Below, piece by piece: positions 33,448 through 42,452 of a DNA stretch of 64,000 bases (position 1 is the stretch's first letter; every line of letters begins with the position of its first letter). Position numbers and translations under genes: made by a program. The notes below the pieces were generated by a model. It did not search any database. It saw only the letters and a list, made by a program, of their open reading frames with translations, and was not told the DNA's origin. This DNA is from Bacillota bacterium (GTDB lineage Bacteria > Bacillota > Clostridia > Acetivibrionales > DSM-1351): the NCBI GenBank assembly GCA_023409265.1, contig JAEYHZ010000014.1:496001-560000 (forward strand). The letters are read 5' to 3'.

Positions 33448-34080
33448 TTAAAAATTATCTCTGGGTGATACCATATAAAGTATAGCATTTATAATGGCAG
33501 CCGCAACATTACTGCCGCCTTTTCTACCCCTTGCCACAATATGTGGAATATCAAGCCTCATAATCAGTTCCTTGGACTCGACTACATTTACGAAGCCTAC
33601 GGGAACACCAATAATCAGTTTTGGTGAAATTTCTTTATTTCTTACAAGCCGGTCAAGTTCAATAAGTGCTGTCGGAGCGTTCCCCACAACAATAACAAGA
33701 GGTTTTTCTATTTCAGCAGCTTTTCTCACAGCCACTGCAGCCCTTGTTATTCCCTCTTTTGCTGCATTCTCAGCCACATCTTCATCCGACATAAAACATC
33801 TGACTTCACAGCCGCACCGTTTTGCAGCCGCTTTATTAATTCCCGACATAGCCATTTGAGTATCGGTAACAATACAAGCACCTGCTTTTAAACATTCAAT
33901 TGCCGTATTCACTACATTCTGTGAAAAAAATAAATTGTCTGCATAATCAAAATCAGCAGTGGTATGAATAACCCTCTTTATGACAGATTCCTGCTGTTTG
34001 TCAAAAGTTCTGCCTTCAAGCTGCCTGCTGATGATTTCAAAACTTTTGGCCTCTATATCCATAGGTCTCATTATCTCCAT
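33448..34080 (-). CDS. cbiC: Precorrin-8X/cobalt-precorrin-8 methylmutase
   Basis: 210 residues; moves the methyl group from C-11 to C-12 to form cobyrinate. The catalytic His lies in VIHTTADFDYADNLFFS (about residue 50). Other family blocks: GACIVTDTQMAMSGINKA, VIVVGNAPTALIELDRL, IGVPVGFVNVVESKE and ARGRKGGSNVAAAIINA. Normal length. Start at ATG 34080 or the next ATG, three codons on. Confidence 0.95.
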   Translation of the reverse strand: MEIMRPMDIEAKSFEIISRQLEGRTFDKQQESVIKRVIHTTADFDYADNLFFSQNVVNTAIECLKAGACIVTDTQMAMSGINKAAAKRCGCEVRCFMSDEDVAENAAKEGITRAAVAVRKAAEIEKPLVIVVGNAPTALIELDRLVRNKEISPKLIIGVPVGFVNVVESKELIMRLDIPHIVARGRKGGSNVAAAIINAILYMVSPRDNF

Positions 34081-34105
34081 ATAAATACCGTTACCCTTTT
34101 CAAAG

Positions 34106-35653
34106 CTATATTCCTTCCTCTATAATCCTGTATATGTATTTCATATCAAGTGATTTTCGTAGAGCATCTGCCAGCATATCATATTGCTTCTCCTTATACT
34201 CCTTGATATTAAAAGAATTTCCGGCAGAATGAGTAAACCCCTTTTCCTTCATTAAGGCGTCAGCAATTTCAAATAATACCTCATCACTGTCAAAAATCCC
34301 ATGCACGTAGCTGCCGTAAATATTCCCGCTGTTCATACCATCATATTTTTCTATGCCTGTATTTTCCGTCAGAACCGACAGGGGCTTAATTCCACAAGCC
34401 TCTTCATCCCAATGTTCCCCAGTCCTATCAATTTTCTGAAGCAGCTCCGTCTGACCCATATGTATCTCATATCCTTCAAAGCTCTTACCGCTTAGACCTT
34501 TAAATATACCGCCTACAGCTCCAAAGGTACCTGTTACCCTTGTACGGGTCTTTTCCCTTTCAAAGACAGTACCGGCTTTCAGAAGCCCCATACCCAGCAT
34601 TTCTCCGCCCTGCTCCACTTCAAACGGATCACTTAATTTTTCACAAAGCATTTGATATCCACCACAGATTCCGATTATGGGTTTGTTTTTTGCCACATGC
34701 TTGTGTATCAGTGCTTCAAGCCCATTTTCCCTCATCCATTTCAAGTCGCCCATGGTATTCTTGCTGCCGGGAATTATTATTAAATCGGGATTCCCAAGCT
34801 CAGAAGCCCTTGATATATATCTCACACTTGCATACTCAATATGTTCAAGAGCATTAAAGTCTGTAAAATTTGAAATACGGGGCAGCTTGATTACTGCTAT
34901 GTCAATAAGCCCACGTGTCCTGTTTTTCGTGAATCTTTCAGTGAGACTGTCTTCATCCTCAATATCTATTGAAAGATACGGAACTACCCCTACAACCGGA
35001 ATATGTACCAGATTTTCAAGCATATAAAGTCCAGGTTTTAATATATTCACATCCCCTCTGAACTTATTGATTATTGTTCCCTTAATGTATTTCCTTTCTT
35101 CATCCCCGAGCAGCATTACTGTTCCGTATAAAGAAGCAAAAACCCCTCCCCTGTCTATATCCCCTGCGAGTAGTACTGGAGCCTTTGCAAGCTGTGCCAT
35201 TCCCATGTTTACAATATCATTTCTCTTCAAATTGATTTCGGCAGGGCTCCCTGCCCCCTCAATTACAATAATGTCATTTTCCTTGGAAAGGCTTTGGTAG
35301 GCAGCCATTACCTTTGGCTGCAGCTTCAATTTATACTCAAAGTACTGTGCCGCCGTCATATTGCCCATGGGCTGCCCTTCTACAATGATCTGGGAGCCAT
35401 GGTCACTGGTAGGCTTAATAAGAATTGGATTCATTCTGATATCCGGGGCTATTTTTGCCGCCTCGGCCTGGACCACCTGCGCCCGGCCCATTTCCAAGCC
35501 ATCAGCAGTAATATATGAATTTAGAGCCATATTCTGAGCTTTAAAGGGTGCAACCCTGTATCCATCCTGTACCAATATACGGCACAGACCTGCCGCCAAT
35601 AAGCTCTTGCCTGCATTGGACATGGTTCCCTGAATCATTATTGATTTTGCCAT
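34106..35653 (-). CDS. cbiP: Adenosylcobyric acid synthase (glutamine-hydrolysing)
   Basis: 515 residues; amidates four side chains of adenosylcobyrinic acid a,c-diamide with ATP and glutamine. Synthetase half: P-loop MIQGTMSNAGKSLLAAGLCR and FKAQNMALNSYITADGLEMG. Glutaminase half (class I): nucleophile Cys in IIGICGGYQMLCEKL (about residue 325) and His in SYVHGIFDSDE. A 50-bp gap with a fragment of the dispersed repeat (about 35674-35707) separates it from cbiA. Confidence 0.96.
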   Translation of the reverse strand: MAKSIMIQGTMSNAGKSLLAAGLCRILVQDGYRVAPFKAQNMALNSYITADGLEMGRAQVVQAEAAKIAPDIRMNPILIKPTSDHGSQIIVEGQPMGNMTAAQYFEYKLKLQPKVMAAYQSLSKENDIIVIEGAGSPAEINLKRNDIVNMGMAQLAKAPVLLAGDIDRGGVFASLYGTVMLLGDEERKYIKGTIINKFRGDVNILKPGLYMLENLVHIPVVGVVPYLSIDIEDEDSLTERFTKNRTRGLIDIAVIKLPRISNFTDFNALEHIEYASVRYISRASELGNPDLIIIPGSKNTMGDLKWMRENGLEALIHKHVAKNKPIIGICGGYQMLCEKLSDPFEVEQGGEMLGMGLLKAGTVFEREKTRTRVTGTFGAVGGIFKGLSGKSFEGYEIHMGQTELLQKIDRTGEHWDEEACGIKPLSVLTENTGIEKYDGMNSGNIYGSYVHGIFDSDEVLFEIADALMKEKGFTHSAGNSFNIKEYKEKQYDMLADALRKSLDMKYIYRIIEEGI

Positions 35654-35703
35654 AAATATTCACCTGCCTCTTTGTTTAGGCATACCTTAAGCATGCCTTA
35701 TAT

Positions 35704-37095
35704 TTATTTCTCCGGCTTAATATTATAATTGGTCTGACTGGCGAATTTACTGCATTTTTGCACAAATCGCTCACCAAACCCTATATTCCCATAAAAGTGC
35801 ATGTGGGGGTATCCAGCTACGACAGTATCATTTGCAACAATGCACTTCCACCCTTTTCCATTATTAGGCTTGAAGGCCTCAAAGCCAGTACCGTTATTGT
35901 CACTGTCGCTGTAGTGGAATTCGTGGGCATTGATACTTTCTCCCTTTAAACAGAACAAATTATCCTCTCTTGCTGTCAAAGTTGTATATCCAAATCTTGA
36001 GAGGCTCTTCTCCATTTTGTTGTTTCCCTCAAGAGCACCTGCCATGGCATATTTATTACCTTCAGCATCTGTAAGTGACTGCTGCAGATACATAAACCCT
36101 CCGCATTCCGCATATGCAGGCAAGCCCTTCTCAACGGCGTTTTTGATGCTGTTGAGCATACTCTTGTTCTCACTCAGTTCCTTTGCATATAATTCCGGAT
36201 ATCCGCCTCCCAGTATCAGGCCGTTTATCCCTTCCGGAAGCTGTTTATCCTTTAAGGGTGAAAAATAGATAAGTTTTGCTCCCATCTGTTCCAGAAGCCC
36301 GAGGCTGTCTGCATAGTAAAAACAAAAGACTCTGTCCCTGGCTACTGCAATTTTGCACTGACAGCTTTCTTTTACAGTGAAAGATTCATATTCAATTGAC
36401 GGCGCAGCTTGCGACAGCCGAAGCAGGCCGTCTATATCAATATACCGCTCTGCGTTTTGGGCCAGTACATCCAGCTTCCTCTGAATATCTACTATTTCGC
36501 TGGCAGTAACCAGCCCCAGATGTCTGCTCTCAATGGCAGCACCGGGAATATGAGGCAGAAAGCCGAATAATTTGAGCCCTGTATTATCTTCAATCATGGG
36601 CTTGTACATTTCGTAGAGAGCCGGAGATACTGAATTTAAAATAACACCTTTTAAATTGCTGCCGGACTTAAAATCCTTAAAACCTTTTATAACCGCTGCC
36701 ACCGACAGCGCCATCCCTCCCGGCTCGGCCACAAGTACCGAAGGTGTACCTGTAATACGGCTGATGGAATATGAAGAATGGCTCCCGTTACTTCCAAGAC
36801 CGTCATAATATCCCATAACCCCCTCAATTACCGACACCTCAGCCTCCTGAGAGTTTTTTGCCAAAAGATACTTAACATTATTTTCTCCGCAGAGAAAAGT
36901 ATCCAGATTACGTGAGCCAATACCTATTATTTCAGTATGAAACATTGGATCAATGTAATCAGGTCCGCATTTAAAGGCTGCCGCTTTAACCCTTCTATTT
37001 GAAAGAGCCTTTAGTATTGCGCAGGTAACTGTGGTTTTGCCGCAGCCGCTTCCTGTACCTGCTATCATAATTCTGGCAATGCTGCTTGTTTTCAT
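35704..37095 (-). CDS. cbiA: Cobyrinate a,c-diamide synthase
   Basis: 463 residues; amidates the a and c side chains of cobyrinic acid. N-terminal P-loop IAGTGSGCGKTTVTCAIL, then FKCGPDYIDPMFHTEI. C-terminal glutaminase domain with GLILGGGYPELYAKELSENK and the nucleophile Cys in AYAECGGFMYLQQ. Normal size for CbiA. It is separated from cbiET by a copy of the palindromic repeat. Confidence 0.96.
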   Translation of the reverse strand: MKTSSIARIMIAGTGSGCGKTTVTCAILKALSNRRVKAAAFKCGPDYIDPMFHTEIIGIGSRNLDTFLCGENNVKYLLAKNSQEAEVSVIEGVMGYYDGLGSNGSHSSYSISRITGTPSVLVAEPGGMALSVAAVIKGFKDFKSGSNLKGVILNSVSPALYEMYKPMIEDNTGLKLFGFLPHIPGAAIESRHLGLVTASEIVDIQRKLDVLAQNAERYIDIDGLLRLSQAAPSIEYESFTVKESCQCKIAVARDRVFCFYYADSLGLLEQMGAKLIYFSPLKDKQLPEGINGLILGGGYPELYAKELSENKSMLNSIKNAVEKGLPAYAECGGFMYLQQSLTDAEGNKYAMAGALEGNNKMEKSLSRFGYTTLTAREDNLFCLKGESINAHEFHYSDSDNNGTGFEAFKPNNGKGWKCIVANDTVVAGYPHMHFYGNIGFGERFVQKCSKFASQTNYNIKPEK

Positions 37096-37125
37096 ATGTC
37101 CCCCGTATTCTAACGTACACTTTTT

Positions 37126-37224
37126 CTAAGGAACAGTTAAATTGTAACTTCCCATTTTTTAAGGCGCTATTTTCTTAAACTATCTCCCTTGAAAATCGGG
37201 TTTTATTATTTAACTATTCCTAAA
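37126..37224. repeat. Palindromic MITE-like repeat copy
   Basis: About 99 bp with inverted ends TAAGGAACAGTTAAAT and ATTTAACTATTCCTAA, plus inner TTCCCATTTTTTAAGG and TTGAAAATCGGG. The right end overlaps the last codons of cbiET, whose TAA stop lies in the repeat. It lacks the GGCGGAG core of the longer copies. Confidence 0.8.
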
Positions 37225-38402
37225 ATAATATATACCGGATTATTTGCAGTCATCATATGGTAACCTCCCACCTTCCGGGAGTAAGAAGCATTTATACACG
37301 TGACCTCTGTTTCCAGTCCATGATTCTCAAAGGAATTTACAGCTTCGTTCAGGCTTTCCAGAGTAACTGCATTTGCTGCAAGCCTTATAAAGGGATTTTT
37401 TTTCAATAACGCTTTCACTATCTCCTTCATATTTCCGCTTGTTCCTCCTATAAAGGCTTTATCCGGTCTGGGAAGATCTGCAAGAGTCTGAGGTGCACTT
37501 CCATGAACAGCAACCACATTCCCGGTTCCCAGCCTTTTTCGATTTTCCCTGATCAGCTCTATAGCCTCCCCTTTCTGTTCCACTGCATAAACACAGCCGT
37601 CAAAGGCTCTTCTTGCCATACTTATAGCCACCGAGCCCGTTCCTGCACCAATATCATAGACTATATCCTCAGGTGCAACAGCAAGCTTTGAAAGTGTTAC
37701 CGCTCTTACTTCCTCCTTTGTCATGGGTACATTCCCTCGGACAAAATCACTGTCACACAGCGGCAGGTGACAATTTACATAATCGGGGTTTTTAAAGAAT
37801 AAAACCGTAAGGTCCTCAAAAACATATTGTGACAGTTCTTTAACGGTACCTTCAACAATACGTTCCTGAGGCATGGACAGGTTTTCTCCCGCTATGGCCT
37901 TGATTTCTCCCATATCATTATCCATAAGGTTTTTGCACACCATATGGGCTTTATTGTTTCCTCCGGTAAGTACAAATACTGCAGGATTATACGATATTGC
38001 TCCCAAGAGACTCTTTTCCCTGCCATGAAGACTTATAACCTTTATGTTTTCATAGCTGCAGCCGATTTTTGAACAAAAGTACTGTAGACAGCTGATACCA
38101 CAGACAACTTCAACATTTATCTCCACACGAAGTCTTTGAATAATTGTACCTGCGATACTAAAAAAACCTGTATCCCCCGACACCAGTAAAGCTATATTGT
38201 GAAAGTGAGACATTTGTATTATTTCAGGAATTTTATCCATGGGATATTCTGAAATATCTCCTCTCAAGGTTATAAATAGCTTTGAAAGTCTATGAGTAGT
38301 ACTAAACACCGCATCGCAGGTTTGTATCAGCCTTACAGCCTTTTGTGTCAGATAATCTTCAGAACCTGTTCCCGCCCCGATTATGTAGAGATTCTTATTC
38401 AT
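37206..38402 (-). CDS. cbiET: Fused cobalt-precorrin-7 C5-methyltransferase / precorrin-6B C15-methyltransferase (decarboxylating)
   Basis: 398 residues, a fusion of CbiE (about 1-200) and CbiT (about 205-398), equivalent to CobL. CbiE: NLYIIGAGTGSEDYLT and LVSGDTGFFSIAGTI. CbiT: the SAM-binding motif VYDIGAGTGSVAISMARR and KAFIGGTSGNMKEIVKAL. The last residues (LGIVK) and the TAA are encoded by the end of a dispersed repeat, so the native C-terminus may have been trimmed by a few residues. It starts in a 4-bp overlap with the cbiX stop. Confidence 0.95.
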   Translation of the reverse strand: MNKNLYIIGAGTGSEDYLTQKAVRLIQTCDAVFSTTHRLSKLFITLRGDISEYPMDKIPEIIQMSHFHNIALLVSGDTGFFSIAGTIIQRLRVEINVEVVCGISCLQYFCSKIGCSYENIKVISLHGREKSLLGAISYNPAVFVLTGGNNKAHMVCKNLMDNDMGEIKAIAGENLSMPQERIVEGTVKELSQYVFEDLTVLFFKNPDYVNCHLPLCDSDFVRGNVPMTKEEVRAVTLSKLAVAPEDIVYDIGAGTGSVAISMARRAFDGCVYAVEQKGEAIELIRENRKRLGTGNVVAVHGSAPQTLADLPRPDKAFIGGTSGNMKEIVKALLKKNPFIRLAANAVTLESLNEAVNSFENHGLETEVTCINASYSRKVGGYHMMTANNPVYIILGIVK

Positions 38403-38761
38403 AAAACTTCCCTTATCCTGTCTGCCAATACAGCTGCCAGCCTTGGGTCCGACCCGAGAGTGCTTCCCATAGTGACTTTTATATCAGGGTGTTCAGACAG
38501 GTATTTATTTATTTCTCCCGGAACATCTTCATTTATATGAATCCCTTCAAATAGGAAGTATGGAACTACAACTATTTCACTTGCTCCTTTTTGAGCCAAA
38601 ATATCCAGTCCTTTTTCCAGGTTGACTTCACAAAATTCCATGTAGGCAGTTTCAATCATAATACCCGGCAGCTGTATCCTTGTCATTTCAGTTATTTTCT
38701 CCAGAGTCTCAAGAGTTTTTCTTTCACGGCTTCCATGAGCCAGAATCAATATAGCTTTCAT
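38399..38761 (-). CDS. cbiX: Small sirohydrochlorin cobaltochelatase
   Basis: About 120 residues, the short CbiX-S form; inserts cobalt into sirohydrochlorin at the start of the oxygen-independent pathway. The metal-site His residues lie in ILILAHGSRERKT (residue 9) and FLFEGIHINEDVP (about 75). ATG 38761 follows AGGAGGTTAATT, an excellent site; the upstream ATG at 38809 has none. The short form works as a homodimer in other organisms. Confidence 0.9.
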   Translation of the reverse strand: MKAILILAHGSRERKTLETLEKITEMTRIQLPGIMIETAYMEFCEVNLEKGLDILAQKGASEIVVVPYFLFEGIHINEDVPGEINKYLSEHPDIKVTMGSTLGSDPRLAAVLADRIREVL

Positions 38762-38824
38762 AATTAACCTCCTATGCCATGTTATGGCTTTGAGCCGCAT
38801 AGCAGCCAAAATTATTTTTACAAT

Positions 38825-39622
38825 TCAAAGTTTAGGTTCATTCAATTTTTCTAAAACAAATCTTTTGGAAAGTTCTTCCTTCAACTCATTTATTGTAAGT
38901 CCGGCATTTTCCGGCGGGCGAGAAATCAATATTATCGTCACCCTAAGATCTCTCGCTGCTGAAATTTTTTCTTCAAAGCCTCCGGCCGCACCTGTATCTT
39001 TTGTTACAATATATCTGGCACCTGTCTGCTTAAGCATTGCAACATTCATATCATAAGAGAACGGCCCCTGCATGCAGATTAGGTTTTTCCCATTGAAGCC
39101 CAGTTTCAGGCATTTTTCCATTACCTCCAGTGTTGGCAGTACTCTGATAAAAAGCCTGTTATCGTAATCAGTGACAGTAGTATAAGCCTCAAGTTCCTTG
39201 CTGCCGGTGGTTATAAGTACCTTCCCTTCAACTGTATTCAAAAATCCTGCCGCATCTGTGGAATTTCCTACAGTAACTACCTGTGCCAAATCTCCTGCAT
39301 TGACTCCCGGATCGGTTTTTATTGATGGTCTGAATACGCGTATATATTCTCTTCCTGCTTGGGTACAAGCTGCTTTTACATTACTGGAAACAATCTCTGC
39401 ATAGGGATGAGTTGCGTCAATGATTAGCGAATACCCCTCAAGCATATCTGCTATTTCTTTAGCCTTCAGCCTGCCTGCCCTTACCTCTATGCTGTGGCTA
39501 CAGGGCATTACCATACTGCCGTATTCAGTTGCGACACAGGCAGTAACCTGCACTCCATTCAACGCCAGAAATTCAGAGATTTCTCTGCCCTCGGTTGTCC
39601 CTGCAAAAACAATAGCCCTCAT
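38825..39622 (-). CDS. cbiJ: Cobalt-precorrin-6A reductase
   Basis: About 265 residues; NAD(P)H-dependent reduction of precorrin-6A. Family blocks: VFAGTTEGREISEFLALNG near the start, LIIDATHPYAEIVSSN, CMQGPFSYDMN and IVTKDTGAAGGFEEKI. ATG 39620-39622 is used, with GGGG eight bases upstream; a TTG two codons earlier is less likely. Located between cbiH and cbiX. Confidence 0.94.
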   Translation of the reverse strand: MRAIVFAGTTEGREISEFLALNGVQVTACVATEYGSMVMPCSHSIEVRAGRLKAKEIADMLEGYSLIIDATHPYAEIVSSNVKAACTQAGREYIRVFRPSIKTDPGVNAGDLAQVVTVGNSTDAAGFLNTVEGKVLITTGSKELEAYTTVTDYDNRLFIRVLPTLEVMEKCLKLGFNGKNLICMQGPFSYDMNVAMLKQTGARYIVTKDTGAAGGFEEKISAARDLRVTIILISRPPENAGLTINELKEELSKRFVLEKLNEPKL

Positions 39623-39650
39623 AGTCAATACCCCGTATTTGTTTTAAATG

Positions 39651-40370
39651 CTACACTCCTCTGTAGCCACGTGATGTCACCAGCCTGTCATTTATTACCC
39701 TGGTATTTTTGTTTCCAATTATGACCGTAGTAAACATATCCACCTGCTCCAAGCCAAGCTCTTCAAGCGTTAGAATCCTGTGTGACTGCCCAGTCCGTCC
39801 GATATTTCTTACATAACCGCAGGGAGTTGTTCTATCAGCTGTCTTCATAATAATTTCACAGGCTTTGTTAAGGTAATCTCCCCGCTTCATACTGGATGGA
39901 TTATATATACATATTACAAAGCCGGCTTGGGCCGCCAGCTGTAAACGTTTCTCTATATCCTCCCAGGGTGTGAGCAAATCACTGAGTGAAATAACCGCAA
40001 AATCCTGAGTCAGCGGAGCCCCCAGAACAGCTGCCGCAGATGTAGCCGCAGTAATCCCGGGTATGACCTCTACCTGTACCTCGGTGGTATTGTATTCTGA
40101 AAGCACCTCATATATGAGTCCGGCCATACCATAGACCCCGGCGTCCCCACTGGACACAACTGCAACCTTCTTTCCTGCAATAGCCGCTTCTACAGCTAAT
40201 CTGCAGCGCTCCACTTCCTTCTTCATGGGTGTGGAGGCTGTTTCCTTGTCAGGTATTAAAGGTCTTATAAGATCTATATATACTCCATAGCCTACTATAA
40301 GCTGGCTTTCTTCAAGTGCTCTTATTGCCTTCTCTGTAATGCTGCCTTCATCTCCAGGCCCAATTCCCAC
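39651..40370 (-). CDS. cbiH: Cobalt-precorrin-3B C17-methyltransferase
   Basis: Tetrapyrrole methylase that methylates C-17 and drives ring contraction. GTG 40368-40370 gives 239 residues starting at GIGPGDEGS; VVSSGDAGVYGMAGLIYEV and YNPSSMKRGDYLNKA follow. This start cuts off the first beta strand, which is present in frame as KLYVV just upstream. The frame is open back to a TAA near 40411 but has no ATG, GTG or TTG there. An ATA at 40383-40385 with GGGGTG five bases before it could be the true start. Otherwise a normal member. Confidence 0.93.
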   Translation of the reverse strand: MGIGPGDEGSITEKAIRALEESQLIVGYGVYIDLIRPLIPDKETASTPMKKEVERCRLAVEAAIAGKKVAVVSSGDAGVYGMAGLIYEVLSEYNTTEVQVEVIPGITAATSAAAVLGAPLTQDFAVISLSDLLTPWEDIEKRLQLAAQAGFVICIYNPSSMKRGDYLNKACEIIMKTADRTTPCGYVRNIGRTGQSHRILTLEELGLEQVDMFTTVIIGNKNTRVINDRLVTSRGYRGV

Positions 40371-40401
40371 GACATATAGTTTTATACAATCACCCCGTTT
40401 A

Positions 40402-41448
40402 TCAACAATTTACCTTGATACTGCTTATCTTTCCGGTAAATGAGTTTATTTTATGGAAGCTGCTCCATCTTTCATACTGAAGTATATAATGGTCTATTAT
40501 TTCCTTGATTTCATTAATTTCGTTCCGGTTTATTCCGGAATAGTCGGTGTAAAACATATCCAGATTATAGCAGCAGATTCCGGGTAAGTCGCCCACACCC
40601 GGTTCAATATCCCTTGGCAGTGCCAGATCTACGAAAAGTACAGGTTGTTTTTCAAGTTTTTTCACCATATCAAAGGTGATGGTAAAGTGAGGACTGGCAG
40701 TGGCACTTATAACAACATCCGCTTTTTCAAGAAACTGCTCTCTCTCAGCATATTGAATTGTATTACAGCCGTCAGGCACAATGACCTCCCCATGTCTATA
40801 GCTTCTGAGCGTCACAGTTACCTGCGCCCCCAGTTCAATAAGTCTTTTGCTGCATGTCCTGCCTATTTCTCCATTTCCGATTACAAGCACTTTCCTGCCT
40901 GCAAAACAATAATTTCCTGATAAATCTGTTATTGCCTTATCTGCTGCCGAGCTGGGAATTGCCTTTATTTTCACCTGCGTTTTTGCCTTTTTTGCAGCTG
41001 TGATTCCAAGCCGAAAAAGCGTCTCAAGCACTGAATCAGCCGTTTCTTCCTCCCTTGCTGTCTTGGCGGCATTTTTAACCTGGGCAAGTATCTGGTCCTC
41101 ATAAAGCACCATGGACTGTAATCCGCAGGCTACCTCCATAAGGTGGAGCATTGCTTCCTTATCTCTTTTAATATTAAGCAATCCGGATATTTTTTCATCA
41201 TTTACTCCGTATTGCCTGCACAGCAATTCACAAAGCCCTGGATCGCTGATTTCAGGACCGGATATATAAAGCTCAGTCCTGTTGCAGGTAGATAACAGTA
41301 CGCAGCCGGAAATATCTTCATTCCTCTTTAAATCCACCAAAATTTCTCTTGTTTTGGAAGATGTAAAACTGAATTTTTCTCGAACATTTATTTCTGCAGA
41401 TTTATAATCCAAATATACCAGTGAAATACTCAAAACTTGCATCTCCAT
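40402..41448 (-). CDS. hemA: Glutamyl-tRNA reductase
   Basis: 348 residues; reduces glutamyl-tRNA to glutamate-1-semialdehyde, the first committed tetrapyrrole step. The active-site Cys is in VLLSTCNRTELYI (about residue 53). Also GLQSMVLYEDQILAQVKNA, the NADPH loop VLVIGNGEIGRTCSKRL and VVISATASPHFTIT. It is about 60-70 residues shorter than typical enzymes and lacks most of the C-terminal dimerisation helices. The Arg/Lys-rich start overlaps cbiG by 19 bp. Being inside the cbi operon ties 5-aminolevulinate supply to the B12 riboswitch. Confidence 0.93.
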   Translation of the reverse strand: MEMQVLSISLVYLDYKSAEINVREKFSFTSSKTREILVDLKRNEDISGCVLLSTCNRTELYISGPEISDPGLCELLCRQYGVNDEKISGLLNIKRDKEAMLHLMEVACGLQSMVLYEDQILAQVKNAAKTAREEETADSVLETLFRLGITAAKKAKTQVKIKAIPSSAADKAITDLSGNYCFAGRKVLVIGNGEIGRTCSKRLIELGAQVTVTLRSYRHGEVIVPDGCNTIQYAEREQFLEKADVVISATASPHFTITFDMVKKLEKQPVLFVDLALPRDIEPGVGDLPGICCYNLDMFYTDYSGINRNEINEIKEIIDHYILQYERWSSFHKINSFTGKISSIKVNC

Positions 41449-42452
41449 TCTTTTTTCGCTATAGCTGCCGTTATTCCATTCTCACTGAGCTTTCTAACAG
41501 TCAGTTTTCCATTACTTGCTTTTACGGCAGCTCTTTCACAAACGTTATCAACTCCTGTTACCTCTTTAACAAAATCCGAATGATTAAAATCCCCCGTAAC
41601 CTGTAAAAGCTCCTTTGCAGTATATGTATAAAAAGGAACTTTCCACTGTCTGCTCAGTGTCAGCAGGGCTTCTTCTTCAGACTTTAAATCAATTGACGCA
41701 ATGGCTTCAATTTCAAATACCTGTATCCCATTCCCTGCCAATATAGTATTTACAAAATTCAATAAAGCCTCATACTGTATATTCTTCCTGCACCCAATGC
41801 CCAGTACATACTGCTTTGGAACAAGGTGCAGGGTATGTTCAAAACTTTTTTTATTCCGTGCAGCTATACAGATTCCCATTCTATTGTCAGTGGAATAATT
41901 CAATCCCTCCGGGAGGCTGCCATCAACCGGAAAATCTGAAACCAAACCCACCTGTTCGCCGTTTAACAAAGCTGCCGATATGTATTTTATCTGCCCAACA
42001 TTTGAAATGTGGCAGCCATTGGCAACAGCCCAGGAATCCACGGCGAACATTCGGCGCAAATCCGTTGCCGTAGTAATAACAGCCTGTCCTGATAAAATGT
42101 CGGCAATAATTCCAGCAAGTCTGTTTGCTCCCCCTATGTGCCCGGATAAAACAGGGATAATGTAGCTGCCAGTTTCATCTATAACCAGAACAGCAGGATC
42201 CCGGTCTTTTGAACTGATAAATGGAGCTATGGCTCTGACAGCTATACCTGCCGCACCAATGAATACAATTGCGTCACAGGTATTAAAGGCAGCTCCTGTA
42301 AAAGTTTTCAGGTCACGTGGTAAAGGCTTTAACCCATATGTTTCATATGTGCAATAACCTTCCGCAGAACATCCCATTCCCAATAACTCCTGCTGAATTC
42401 TCCAGCACAGTAATCCACCCTGTTTTGTAAATGCAGCCAAATGTATTCTCAT
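41430..42452 (-). CDS. cbiG: Cobalt-precorrin-5A hydrolase
   Basis: 340 residues; opens the delta-lactone of cobalt-precorrin-5A and releases acetaldehyde. N-terminal domain LAAFTKQGGLLCWRIQQELL; central FIGAAGIAVRAIAPFI and IPVLSGHIGGANRLAGII; C-terminal CbiG domain with YVLGIGCRKNIQYEALLNFV. Its ATG overlaps the cbiF stop by 4 bp and its end overlaps hemA by 19 bp. Confidence 0.95.
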   Translation of the reverse strand: MRIHLAAFTKQGGLLCWRIQQELLGMGCSAEGYCTYETYGLKPLPRDLKTFTGAAFNTCDAIVFIGAAGIAVRAIAPFISSKDRDPAVLVIDETGSYIIPVLSGHIGGANRLAGIIADILSGQAVITTATDLRRMFAVDSWAVANGCHISNVGQIKYISAALLNGEQVGLVSDFPVDGSLPEGLNYSTDNRMGICIAARNKKSFEHTLHLVPKQYVLGIGCRKNIQYEALLNFVNTILAGNGIQVFEIEAIASIDLKSEEEALLTLSRQWKVPFYTYTAKELLQVTGDFNHSDFVKEVTGVDNVCERAAVKASNGKLTVRKLSENGITAAIAKKEWRCKF

